A stretch of DNA of 64,000 bases, from positions 1-64,000 of the forward strand of contig QVQC01000076.1 of assembly GCA_003428585.1 (NCBI GenBank), read 5' to 3'. The stretch is from Nioella halotolerans. GTDB taxonomy: Bacteria; Pseudomonadota; Alphaproteobacteria; Rhodobacterales; Rhodobacteraceae. Position 1 is the stretch's first letter. Each line of letters opens with the position of its first letter. Below are positions 1-7,938 of the stretch, in pieces. Made by a program: the position numbers and the translations under genes. Under the pieces are notes generated by a model, which did no database searches, was not told the origin of the DNA, and saw only the letters and a program-made list of their open reading frames with translations.

Positions 1-450
1 GCGAGTTCATTGCAGCTCAAACCGCAACCGCCTGAGTGTCCGGTGAAATGGGGGCAAGATCAATCCGAGCGACATTGATGAGCTTCGAGAAAAGATAAGA
101 TTTCTCTTTGCTGACAAGATTACCAAGGTCGTTTGACCTATATTTACCTCAACAATAAGCGTAGGGTGAGCAATCCTTCCCACGAAACAGCCCGGTCCAA
201 CAGCGGTGAATAAACTGCCCACCCGACCCCTTTTCTGAGCACCTCGCCCGCCGCGAAACGGAGCCAATCCACACCTTGATCCGCTCGCTTCATCCCGGCC
301 AAACCCGGACGCCCCCAACCGTTTCACCACTCCCACCCCAAATCGCCGCCACACCGCGTCGGGATCCCGCCGGAACGCCACCACCCTGCCCGCGACTGAT
401 CCATCCCCGGTCCTGCCCCGTATCTATCCCGGGTCAGACGGAGGTTTCCC
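1..450. other. Gene-free stretch at window edge
   Basis: No convincing coding sequence. Open frames here are short, overlap each other and lack a family signature. The first 120 bases are less GC-rich than the rest and could be the tail of something starting left of the window, possibly an insertion-sequence remnant, but nothing can be identified. The last 50 bases are the leader of the small secreted protein starting at 451, which has a GGAGG ribosome-binding site at 440-444. Confidence 0.4.
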
Positions 451-816
451 ATGCGCCATACGCTCATCGCGCTTCTCGTGGCGTCGCTTTTGCCCGCTCA
501 CGCCAGTGCAGAGGGGTTTCAGGCCGTTCGGGACCGGGACACCTTCCTTGGTCTCATCGACGGGCGCGACCTGCGGCTTGGCTTTTTCGGGGTGCAGTTG
601 ACCGTCACCGCGGATGGCCGGATCAGCGGGCAGGCGCTGTCCTCCCCCGTCACCGGCACGTGGGATTGGCGTGACGGGTATTTTTGCCGGGATCTCGACT
701 GGTCAGGCTACGAGATCCCCTTCAACTGCCAGCTTGTCGAGGCCCGCGATGCGCGCCAGTTGCGCTTTACCGTGGATCGCGGCGCCGGGCGCAGCGCCAC
801 CTTCCGCGTTCGGTAG
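451..816 (+). CDS. Small secreted protein of unknown function
   Basis: A 121-residue protein with a clear Sec signal peptide (about residues 1-20, cleavage near AHASAEG). The mature part is about 100 residues with two cysteines (FCRDLDW and FNCQLV), which probably form a periplasmic disulfide. The region GRDLRLGFFGVQLTVTADG and the later aromatic segments suggest a small beta-sandwich. I do not recognise a named family beyond short exported proteins common in Rhodobacterales. An upstream GGAGG supports the start. It converges with the metallo-hydrolase at the end of the sox cluster, 18 bp away, and is probably an independent unit. Real gene: likely. Function: unknown. Confidence 0.75.
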   Translation: MRHTLIALLVASLLPAHASAEGFQAVRDRDTFLGLIDGRDLRLGFFGVQLTVTADGRISGQALSSPVTGTWDWRDGYFCRDLDWSGYEIPFNCQLVEARDARQLRFTVDRGAGRSATFRVR

Positions 817-834
817 ACGGCGCACCGCGCGCGC

Positions 835-1740
835 TCAGCCCGCCGGCACGAAGCGATAGGCGCCGCCGGCCCGCTCGGCCCGGCCGATCCCTCCAGCAGG
901 CAGGTGAAAGCCGATCAGCGCCATGTCATCGGCGATGATCCGGTCGAACAGCGCCAACCGCGTCTCGATGCCGAGGTCCATGTCCTGATCGGCGCCAGAG
1001 GGCAGCGCCGGGGCCTCGAAGGCCATGTGGTGATTGCCGATGGCATCGCCGAGGATCATCGCGCCCGCCACCGCGAAGCTCATGTGCCCGGGCGTATGCC
1101 CCGGCGTCAGAACGGCCTGCACCCCCGGCACCACCTCGTCGCCATCGTCGAAGGTTTCGATGATCCCGTCGAGCGCGTCCAGCCGCCGCGCCGCCCCCAC
1201 CGCGAAAGCCTGGCGTGCGGCGCCGATCGTCTCCACCGTTTCCGGGTCGCGCCAGTAATCGAGTTCGCCCGCCCCCATGTAGTGGCGCGCCCCGTGAAAC
1301 AGGGGCTCGTCGAAATCGTCGAGCACGCCCCACAAGTGATCGGGGTGGCCATGGGTGAAGACGACATCCGTCACCTCCCCCGGCGTGACGCCCAGTGCCG
1401 CCATCGCGTCGGGCAGCGTTCCGGCCGAAGGCTGGAAGCCGGGCCCCGACCCGGCATCGAACAGAACGACCCGCCCGTTGCCGCGCAAGAGCGTCAGGTT
1501 GCAGGGCGGCGTCAGTTGTGCCGCGCCGGTCAGCCCGTGCCGGTCGAGGATCGGGGCGAGGTCGGCGTCCTCCGCCGGCCCGAAGATGAAATCGGCGGGC
1601 AGAACGAGGTTGCCATCGCTCAGCGTATCGACCTGCCAGCCCCCCATCTGCACCGAGGCATGCAACCAGCGCGGCATCAGCGCCGCCGCCACAATGCCGG
1701 CCGTCCCCGTCATCAGCATTCGCCGCGTGATCGTTCTCAT
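835..1740 (-). CDS. soxH: Tat-exported MBL-fold metallo-hydrolase (SoxH-like)
   Basis: A metallo-beta-lactamase-fold hydrolase, 301 residues from the start chosen here. That start gives a Tat-like signal (TRRMLMTGTAG, then a hydrophobic stretch to about residue 30); a longer upstream reading adds only low-complexity residues. The metal motif is THGHPDHLWG near the middle, with later GHTPGHMSF and GDAIGNHH supplying further His/Asp ligands. SoxH of Paracoccus pantotrophus is a periplasmic metallo-hydrolase at the end of the sox cluster, and this gene is in the same place, 119 bp after hemA. SoxH-type proteins are not essential for thiosulfate oxidation and their substrate is uncertain. The symbol rests on family plus position; a general MBL hydrolase is the alternative. 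Confidence 0.75.
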   Translation of the reverse strand: MRTITRRMLMTGTAGIVAAALMPRWLHASVQMGGWQVDTLSDGNLVLPADFIFGPAEDADLAPILDRHGLTGAAQLTPPCNLTLLRGNGRVVLFDAGSGPGFQPSAGTLPDAMAALGVTPGEVTDVVFTHGHPDHLWGVLDDFDEPLFHGARHYMGAGELDYWRDPETVETIGAARQAFAVGAARRLDALDGIIETFDDGDEVVPGVQAVLTPGHTPGHMSFAVAGAMILGDAIGNHHMAFEAPALPSGADQDMDLGIETRLALFDRIIADDMALIGFHLPAGGIGRAERAGGAYRFVPAG

Positions 1741-1770
1741 CTCGTCTCTCCCGTCAGGCAATGGGGCACC

Positions 1771-1816
1771 CGCCCCTTCTTCTTGGTGAAAATACTCCGG
1801 GGGGAGCGGGGGGAGG
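1771..1816 (-). repeat. Dispersed intergenic repeat, copy A
   Basis: In the gap between hemA and the metallo-hydrolase. Read on the minus strand it is a C-rich arm (CTCCCC repeated), then GGAGTATTTTCACCAAG and a GAAGAAG tail. Related copies lie at 47464-47505 and 57151-57195. All three are intergenic, which suggests a short REP-like family. Confidence 0.5.
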
Positions 1817-1859
1817 ATCCCCCGCCGGATCGGCGCCGGAGGCGACGATCGCTTCCCGA

Positions 1860-3086
1860 TCACGCCACCACGCGGGCCAGCGCGCATTGGCTCCACAGGT
1901 CATGAAGCGCATCGGCCAGCCGGTCGATCTCGGTCTCCGAATGCAGCGGCGAGGGCGTGAAACGCAGCCGTTCCGCGCCCTTTGGCACGGTCGGGTAATT
2001 GATCGGCTGAACATAGATCCCGTAGCGGTCGAGCAGGATGTCCGCCAACATCCTGCACTTCACCGGATCCTTGACCATCACCGGCACGATATGGCTGGGG
2101 TTCGGCAGATGCGGAATACCCATGGCATCCAGCCGGTCGCGCAGCCGCGCCACCTTGCGTTGGTGCGCCGCGCGCAGCCGCGCGCCTTCGAACCCCTTGA
2201 GCACGCGGATCGATTCCGCCGCCGCGGCGGCAATGGCGGGCGGCAGCGCGGTGGTGAAGATGAAGCCGCTAGCAAAGCTGCGGATGAAGTCGACCAGCGC
2301 CTCGGAGCCGGTGATATACCCGCCCACCACGCCGAACGCCTTGCCCAGCGTGCCCTCGATCAGCGTGACACGATCCGCCAGCCCCTCGCGCTCGGCGATA
2401 CCACCGCCGCGCGGCCCGTAGAGGCCCACCGCATGCACCTCGTCGAGATAGGTCATCGCGTTGTGAGTCTCGGCCACGTCAAGGATTTCGGCGATCGGCG
2501 CGATGTCGCCATCCATGGAATAGACGCTCTCAAACGCCACGATCTTGGGGGCCTCAGGGTTCAGCGCCGACAGGCGCCGGTCGAGATCTTCTACATCATT
2601 GTGCCGCCAGACCTGCTTGGCACAGCGGGCGTGGCGGATGCCCTCGATCATCGAGGCGTGGTTGAGGCTGTCCGACAGGATCGTGCAGCCCGGTAGCCGC
2701 GCGCCAAGCGTCGATAGCGCGGCCCAGTTCGACACGTAGCCGGAGGTAAAGAGCAGCGCCGCCGGCTTGCCATGCAGATCGGCCAGTTCGCGTTCCAACC
2801 GCACATGGGCATGGGTTGTGCCGGAAATGTTGCGCGTGCCGCCGGCCCCGGCGCCGCAGGCGTCGATGGTCGCGTGCATCGCGTCCAGCACCTTGGGGTG
2901 CTGGCCCATGCCGAGGTAGTCATTGCCGCACCAGACGGTCACATCGCCGCCCTGCCCGCCGTGGTTGCGGGCTTGCGGGAAGGCCCCGCAACGGCGTTCC
3001 AGTTCGGCGAAGACGCGGTAGTTGCCTTCGTCCTTCAGGGCGTCAAGCTGCGCCCTGAAGTGATCGTCGTAGCGGCCCGAGGTCAT
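1860..3086 (-). CDS. hemA: 5-aminolevulinate synthase
   Basis: Condenses glycine and succinyl-CoA to 5-aminolevulinate, the first step of tetrapyrrole synthesis in alphaproteobacteria (C4 pathway); PLP-dependent and cytosolic. The 408-residue protein has the full family length. Visible hallmarks are the N-terminal CGNDYLGM motif, [13 protein letters not shown], the PLP-contacting [10 protein letters not shown], and the Schiff-base lysine K249 in [13 protein letters not shown]. Its ATG overlaps the stop of the upstream DUF302 gene by 4 bp, so it is translationally coupled to the sox genes. This is odd for a housekeeping gene. It may be a second, sox-dedicated copy, because the cluster encodes about seven haem c sites. 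Enzyme identity is near certain; the dedicated role is inference. Confidence 0.96.
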   Translation of the reverse strand: MTSGRYDDHFRAQLDALKDEGNYRVFAELERRCGAFPQARNHGGQGGDVTVWCGNDYLGMGQHPKVLDAMHATIDACGAGAGGTRNISGTTHAHVRLERELADLHGKPAALLFTSGYVSNWAALSTLGARLPGCTILSDSLNHASMIEGIRHARCAKQVWRHNDVEDLDRRLSALNPEAPKIVAFESVYSMDGDIAPIAEILDVAETHNAMTYLDEVHAVGLYGPRGGGIAEREGLADRVTLIEGTLGKAFGVVGGYITGSEALVDFIRSFASGFIFTTALPPAIAAAAAESIRVLKGFEGARLRAAHQRKVARLRDRLDAMGIPHLPNPSHIVPVMVKDPVKCRMLADILLDRYGIYVQPINYPTVPKGAERLRFTPSPLHSETEIDRLADALHDLWSQCALARVVA

Positions 3087-3517
3087 TGCCCGGCGGCCTC
3101 GCGCGCGATCTCGTCCAGCAAATCCTGAACCGGCGCCATCGAGGGTTCGGGCATAACCCGGTAACCGACCTCGACATTTCCATCTGCTTCGGTCACGAAG
3201 ATGCCATAGGGGCAGTTGGCGATGTTCATAGGATCGGCCTCCATCACCTCGCGCGACACCACCGCCGAGCAGAAGAGATAGATATCCGCCGCCTCGAACA
3301 GCATTTCGCCGCCACCCACATCCTCGCGGGTGCGTTCCAGCATCTCGCCGACATGGCTGGTGAAATCAATGACAAGGCCACGCCCCACGATGGCACTTTC
3401 GACGCCGAAGGCGGCGTCCTCGAAACTGCCATCGAAGGCGTAGGTGACGGCCTGTTGCGCGAAGGCGCCGGTTGCGGTGGCAAGGCTGAGTGTCGCTGCA
3501 AGTGCAAGATGTTTCAT
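3083..3517 (-). CDS. DUF302 periplasmic protein
   Basis: A 144-residue exported protein with a Sec signal ([21 protein letters not shown], first 20 or so residues). The mature part resembles DUF302: an N-terminal beta/alpha segment ending in [13 protein letters not shown], then a central [25 protein letters not shown] with two cysteines. DUF302 proteins are often near sulfur-oxidation and haem/copper genes, but no biochemical role is firmly known. It sits between soxF and hemA, 69 bp after soxF, with the 4-bp overlap to hemA. A binding role for a sulfur or redox intermediate in the periplasm is a guess from context only. Confidence 0.8.
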   Translation of the reverse strand: MKHLALAATLSLATATGAFAQQAVTYAFDGSFEDAAFGVESAIVGRGLVIDFTSHVGEMLERTREDVGGGEMLFEAADIYLFCSAVVSREVMEADPMNIANCPYGIFVTEADGNVEVGYRVMPEPSMAPVQDLLDEIAREAAGQ

Positions 3518-3547
3518 CTGTTGGTCCTCCCCCGGGGGTGACGGGAA

Positions 3548-3581
3548 CGGACCCGCCCTGCCGGGGGGCGGGACGGGTCCG
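3548..3581 (-). other. Strong hairpin between soxF and the DUF302 gene
   Basis: An inverted repeat (GGACCCG against CGGGTCC, extended by CCC/GGG with one bulged A) forms a stem of about 11 bp in the 69-bp gap. No T-run follows in the transcription direction, so an mRNA-stabilising or processing hairpin that tunes expression of the distal genes fits better than an intrinsic terminator. Confidence 0.45.
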
Positions 3582-3586
3582 GGGTA

Positions 3587-4849
3587 TCAGCCGAACATGT
3601 CGGCGGTGATGCTGTCATACCAGCCAAGCGACTCGCGGTAGGTCTCGGCCCGTGTCTCGGCGCTTTCGCCCACCTGGCTGATGAAGGTATCCACCGCCTC
3701 GATCCGGTCCTCGCCCGCCTCGTAGGTGGCGCCGACCTTGATGCCGTCATCGGTGTCGATGAGCGACCAGCAGGTGTTGGAGAAGCGCGCCGGGAACATC
3801 CGGCTGTCGGTCAGCGCGTGCCGCACCGCCATCGCCGCGACCTTGGCCTGGCTGTTGGCCGAGAAGCCCGATTTCGGCATCGCGCCCTGTCGGGTGGAAT
3901 CGCCCAGCACATGGATGTTCTCGTCCATCACCGAGGTCATCGTCGCCGGCACCACCGTGGCCCAGTCGTTTTCCACCAGGCCGGCCTGGTGCAGGATGCC
4001 GCCGGCCTGTTGCGCCGGGATGACGTTGCAGACATCGACCGATTCCGCCTGCCCGTCGATCACGACCTCCATCGTGTCTGGGCGTACCTCGACGCGGTCA
4101 CCGCCGAAATCGGGACCGATGCGTTCGATCATGCCCGGATAATGGCGCGACCAGCCATCCTGAAACAGCGCCTGCTTGGAGAATGTTTCCTTTGGGTCAA
4201 CAATCAGGATGCGTGCGGTCGGATTGTGCTCGTTCAGGTAGTGGGCGACCATCGAGACCCGCTCATAGGGGCCCGGCGGGCAGCGGTAAGGGTTCGGGGG
4301 CGCCACCATGGCGAAGGTGCCGCCCTCGGGCATCGCCGCGATCTGGGCGCGCAGAAGCTCGGTCTGCGAGCCGGCCTTGTAGGCGTGCGGCATGGCGTTC
4401 TGGGTGGCAAGGCTCCAACCCGGCACCGCGCCTTCCTTGAAATCTATGCCGGGGCTGACCACCAGCCGGTCATAGGGCACCGACCCCCCCCCGGACAGCG
4501 CGACGGTCTTGGCGTCTCGGTCGATGGCAAGCGCCCAGTCATGGACCACGTTGATCCCGTAATCCGAGGCCAGCGTGCCATAGCTGTGGCCGATCGACTC
4601 GATGGAGCGGAAGCCGCCGATATAGAGGTTGGAGAAGAAGCAGGTGTAGTAGTGCCGCGCCGGCTCGATCAGCGTCACGTCGATGGCGCCGTCGCTGTCA
4701 TTGGCGATGTAGCGCGCAGCGGTCGCGCCCCCGGCCCCGCCGCCGATCACCACGGCGCGTGGACGCGATTGGCCCAGAACCGCCGGCGCCGCCAGCGTGC
4801 CGGCCAATGCGGCGGTCGTGCCGAGGAATGTGCGTCTGTTGAGTGTCAT
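3587..4849 (-). CDS. soxF: Sulfide dehydrogenase flavoprotein SoxF
   Basis: The FAD-binding subunit of a flavocytochrome-c-type sulfide dehydrogenase, which oxidises sulfide in the periplasm and passes electrons to its dihaem partner SoxE. The 420-residue precursor starts with a Tat signal (NRRTFLGTTAALAG), as expected for a cofactor-loaded export substrate. A Rossmann GGGAGGATAARYI motif at about residues 37-49 binds FAD. Two redox-active cysteines typical of FccB are visible in YTCFFSNLYIGG (about residue 70) and YRCPPGPYERV (about residue 190). The C-terminal FCSD domain follows. The gene is 58 bp after soxE in the sox operon. FccB is the generic family name. Confidence 0.93.
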   Translation of the reverse strand: MTLNRRTFLGTTAALAGTLAAPAVLGQSRPRAVVIGGGAGGATAARYIANDSDGAIDVTLIEPARHYYTCFFSNLYIGGFRSIESIGHSYGTLASDYGINVVHDWALAIDRDAKTVALSGGGSVPYDRLVVSPGIDFKEGAVPGWSLATQNAMPHAYKAGSQTELLRAQIAAMPEGGTFAMVAPPNPYRCPPGPYERVSMVAHYLNEHNPTARILIVDPKETFSKQALFQDGWSRHYPGMIERIGPDFGGDRVEVRPDTMEVVIDGQAESVDVCNVIPAQQAGGILHQAGLVENDWATVVPATMTSVMDENIHVLGDSTRQGAMPKSGFSANSQAKVAAMAVRHALTDSRMFPARFSNTCWSLIDTDDGIKVGATYEAGEDRIEAVDTFISQVGESAETRAETYRESLGWYDSITADMFG

Positions 4850-4907
4850 GACAGGAGCCTCCCTTCTCCGAAGTGTCAGTTCGCCCTCCTCCCAAAGGGT
4901 TGGATCG

Positions 4908-5582
4908 TCATTCCGCCGGTTCGGCGAAATATGCGGCCAGCGAGGCGATCTCCTCGTTGGTCAGTCGTTGTGTGACGGTCGTCATGACCTGATGTTCCCG
5001 GTGCCCGTCGCGATAATCATGCATGGCAAGGATGAAGGCTTCCTGTTCGATCCCGGTGATCGCGGGAATGCCCTCGTCATCGCCCGGCTCGCTGTGGCAG
5101 GCAACGCATTCCGACGACAGGTAGCGCCCGTATTCGACATCCCCCTCCATCGCCAGGATGTCGGCAGAGATGCGTTCGATCCCGGCGGAATGCACCATCG
5201 GCGCGTCGCCGGTCAGGAAGGCGATCACGTCCATGCGGTCCTGCAGGTCGCGCATGCCGCGAAAGCTCATGCGCGATCCGGGCATGTAGCCGCGCGGATC
5301 CTGCAGGAACCCGTCGAGCGATTCCTGCGTCCAGACCAGCCCGTTCTCGCCCGCCTCGCGCATCGCCGGGGAATAGCGGGTATCCTCAAGCGTGCCGGCG
5401 GTGCGACCGATCACGCCGTAAAGGTTGGGGCCGGTGCGGGCCGGACCGTCGGGCTCCGCGACATGGCACGAATTGCATTGCCGGAACAGGATCGCGCCGC
5501 GTTCCGGGTCGCCCTCCTGTGCCAGCGCCGCGGGAGCCCCGGCAAGGACGGCGAACGTGATGGCAACAAGGGCGCGCGTCAT
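4908..5582 (-). CDS. soxE: Dihaem cytochrome c SoxE
   Basis: Predicted periplasmic dihaem cytochrome partner of SoxF, 224 residues. The start chosen gives a clean Sec signal (ALVAITFAVLAGAPAALAQ) and begins 4 bp after soxD ends. Haem sites are CNSCH (about residues 35-39) and CVACH (about 150-154). The N-terminal haem domain (RTGPNLYGVIGR, DPRGYMPGSRMSFRG) closely resembles the C-terminal domain of the neighbouring SoxD, suggesting the two share a duplicated mitochondrial-type cytochrome c module. The C-terminal haem domain is of a different type. In Paracoccus SoxE and SoxF form a complex and are dispensable for thiosulfate oxidation. Confidence 0.9.
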   Translation of the reverse strand: MTRALVAITFAVLAGAPAALAQEGDPERGAILFRQCNSCHVAEPDGPARTGPNLYGVIGRTAGTLEDTRYSPAMREAGENGLVWTQESLDGFLQDPRGYMPGSRMSFRGMRDLQDRMDVIAFLTGDAPMVHSAGIERISADILAMEGDVEYGRYLSSECVACHSEPGDDEGIPAITGIEQEAFILAMHDYRDGHREHQVMTTVTQRLTNEEIASLAAYFAEPAE

Positions 5583-5586
5583 CGCG

Positions 5587-6630
5587 TTACTCCTGCGTGC
5601 GGAGGTATTCGATGATGGCGGCGCGCTCCCCTTCGTCGCTGATCCCGCGGAAGGCCATCCGGGTGCCGCGTAGATACCCGCGCGGGTCTTCGAGGTAGGC
5701 ATGCAGTTCGTCCTCGGTCCAGACCAACCCCTCGTCGCCGGCGGTTTCCATCGGGCGCGAATAGCGGAAGTCCTCGACCTGCCCGGCCGGGTGACCGACA
5801 ATGCCGTTCAGCACCGGGCCGGTGCGGTTCTGCGCGCTATCGCCCACCTGGTGGCAGGAGGAGCACTGCCGGAACAGGCGTTCCCCGGCCTCGGCCAGTT
5901 CCATGTCGATCGCGTTCGGATCCTCTGCGGGCTCCTCGGCCGCGGCCTCTTCGACCACCTCGTCGCTTGCGGCGGCTTCGCGTTCCTCTCGCAGTGCGGC
6001 ATCTTCCGGCGTCACGTCGAGGATATTGGCGCGCATGGTGATTTCCACGCTTTCGGCGCAATCCGTCATGCAGACCTCGCGCGCGCCCCAGAGCGGGCTT
6101 TCCTCGCGGTCGTCCATGTAGAACCCATCCTCGTTGGGCAGGCGGACCTCCGTGAAGTTCTCGTTGGACAGCACGAACTCGTCATCCAGAACGATATCGT
6201 TCATGTAAAGCAGGAAGGCCGTGATGGCGTAGACCTCGTCATCGCTTAGCGATTGCGCGTCACCGAAGGGCATGGCGCGGTGGACGTAGTCCCAGACGGT
6301 CGACAGATAGGGCCAGTAGGAGCCGATGGTCTTGAACGGATCCTCCCCGTCGAGCGAACCGAACCCGCCGGCGAGCGGCGGCCAACGGCCCGTGCCCTCG
6401 GCGAAGCCACCATGGCAGGACGCGCAGACTTCGAGATAGACCTCCTCGCCTTCCAGCACCGAGCCCGCCCCTTCCGGCAGGCCAAGCCCGTCAGGGCGAA
6501 TGTCGATATCCCACGCGGCGACCTCCTCGGGCAGCGCCTCGCGGCCAAGCCCGTAGGTCTGTGCGCTTGCCGCCGCCCCGAGGGCCGTCAGCGTGGCGGC
6601 GGTCAGGAGAAGCTTAAGCGATTTCGACAT
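5587..6630 (-). CDS. soxD: Sulfane dehydrogenase cytochrome subunit SoxD
   Basis: Dihaem cytochrome subunit of the SoxCD sulfane (sulfur) dehydrogenase, which removes six electrons from the SoxY-bound sulfane. 347 residues with a Sec signal (LKLLLTAATLTALGAAASA). Haem sites are CASCH in the N-terminal domain and CSSCH in the C-terminal domain. They are separated by a WGAREVCMTDCAESV segment and an acidic alanine/glutamate-rich linker, probably flexible. The start used overlaps the end of soxC by 17 bp, consistent with coupled translation and equal subunit amounts. The presence of soxCD predicts complete oxidation to sulfate without sulfur globules. Confidence 0.94.
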   Translation of the reverse strand: MSKSLKLLLTAATLTALGAAASAQTYGLGREALPEEVAAWDIDIRPDGLGLPEGAGSVLEGEEVYLEVCASCHGGFAEGTGRWPPLAGGFGSLDGEDPFKTIGSYWPYLSTVWDYVHRAMPFGDAQSLSDDEVYAITAFLLYMNDIVLDDEFVLSNENFTEVRLPNEDGFYMDDREESPLWGAREVCMTDCAESVEITMRANILDVTPEDAALREEREAAASDEVVEEAAAEEPAEDPNAIDMELAEAGERLFRQCSSCHQVGDSAQNRTGPVLNGIVGHPAGQVEDFRYSRPMETAGDEGLVWTEDELHAYLEDPRGYLRGTRMAFRGISDEGERAAIIEYLRTQE

Positions 6631-7885
6631 TTTCAACGCTCCCGTCTTCGGCCACGGCCCATGTCTGGATACCGTTATTGTGGTAGATCGAGTTCTCGCC
6701 GCGCACCTCGCGCAGCTCGTCCTTGGTGGGCTGCACGTAGCCTGTGGAATCGTGCGCCCGGCTTTGCACCAGCATCGGCGAGCCGTCCCATTCGAACTCG
6801 TAGTAGAACCGGTGCAGTGACTTATCGAGGCTGGGGCCGTCCATGCGCGCCTCGACCCAGTTGATGCCGCCATCAAGGGTGACATCCACGCGCGGGATGG
6901 TGCCCCGGCCCGACCATGCCAGCCCGGTCAGGACCATGGGGCCGGGGCCATGGGTGATCGGCGCCTGCGGGCTGGGTGAGGTGATCACGGATTTGGCGTC
7001 CATTTCCCACGTGAAGCGACGGGCGCGACCGTCTTCAAGCAGGTCGGTATATTTCGAGGTTTCCTCGCGATGGTGCCAAGCCTCGTCGCCCACTTCGAGG
7101 CGGCGCAGCCACTTGACCCACATGTTGCCTTCCCAGCCGGGCACCACGAGGCGCACGGGGTAGCCTTGTTCAGGGCGCAGCGCCTCGCCGTTCATCTTGA
7201 AGGCGACCATGCAATCGTCGAGCGCCTTTTCCATCGGGATGGAACGGGTCATCGCGGAGGCGTCGGCGCCCTCGGCCAGCAGCCACTCGCCGCCCGGCTG
7301 CACGCCTGCCTCTTCCAGCAGGGTGCGCAAGCGCACGCCGGTATACATCACGTTGTGGATCATCCCGTGGGTGTACTGGCAGCCATTCAATTGCGCGCCG
7401 CGCCATTCCATGCCGGAATTGGCCGCGCATTCGAGGAAGTAGACCCGGTTTTCACGCGGAAAGCGCATCAGGTCTTCCAGCGTGAAGACAAGCTCCCGGT
7501 CCACCATGCCATTGATCATCAGACGGTACTGCGCCGGCTCGATCTCGGCGATACCGCTGTGGTGACGCTCGAAGCAGAGCCCGTTGGGCGTGATGATCCC
7601 GTCCAGTTCGTGGATCGGCGTGAAGTTCACCGAGGAGATCGGATCGGCGGTCAGCCATTCGACGTTGCGGCGCACCACATGCGCCTCGTGCTCCGACGGG
7701 GTCCCATAGGGGCGGGCATCGACGCCTTCGCCCAGGTAGCGCGCCCAGGGCTGCACCTCGGTAATCGCCGGGTCGGGGCCGGTGGCGCGCGCGGCGGTGC
7801 CGGTCACGGCGGCCGCCCCGGCCATGGCGGTGCCGGCCAGGAAGCCGCGCCGCGTGGTGCCGTTCTTGTGGTGACTGTCGGTCAT
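6614..7885 (-). CDS. soxC: Sulfane dehydrogenase molybdopterin subunit SoxC
   Basis: Molybdenum-cofactor subunit of SoxCD, of the sulfite-oxidase fold. 423 residues from the start chosen here: an ATG preceded at good spacing by GGAGG, in preference to an ATG 45 bp further upstream with no good ribosome-binding site. It has a Tat signal (TTRRGFLAGTAMAG), expected because the cofactor is inserted before export. The Mo-ligating cysteine is in YFLECAANSGMEWRG. A C-terminal dimerisation domain (TGLAWSGRGTIPRVDV onward) is intact. It lies between soxB and soxD in the usual Paracoccus order. Confidence 0.95.
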   Translation of the reverse strand: MTDSHHKNGTTRRGFLAGTAMAGAAAVTGTAARATGPDPAITEVQPWARYLGEGVDARPYGTPSEHEAHVVRRNVEWLTADPISSVNFTPIHELDGIITPNGLCFERHHSGIAEIEPAQYRLMINGMVDRELVFTLEDLMRFPRENRVYFLECAANSGMEWRGAQLNGCQYTHGMIHNVMYTGVRLRTLLEEAGVQPGGEWLLAEGADASAMTRSIPMEKALDDCMVAFKMNGEALRPEQGYPVRLVVPGWEGNMWVKWLRRLEVGDEAWHHREETSKYTDLLEDGRARRFTWEMDAKSVITSPSPQAPITHGPGPMVLTGLAWSGRGTIPRVDVTLDGGINWVEARMDGPSLDKSLHRFYYEFEWDGSPMLVQSRAHDSTGYVQPTKDELREVRGENSIYHNNGIQTWAVAEDGSVENVEIA

Positions 7886-7938
7886 CTGTGTCCTCCGCTC
7901 AGCCTTGGTCTTGCTGTCTTGTTGGGTCATCTCGGTCT

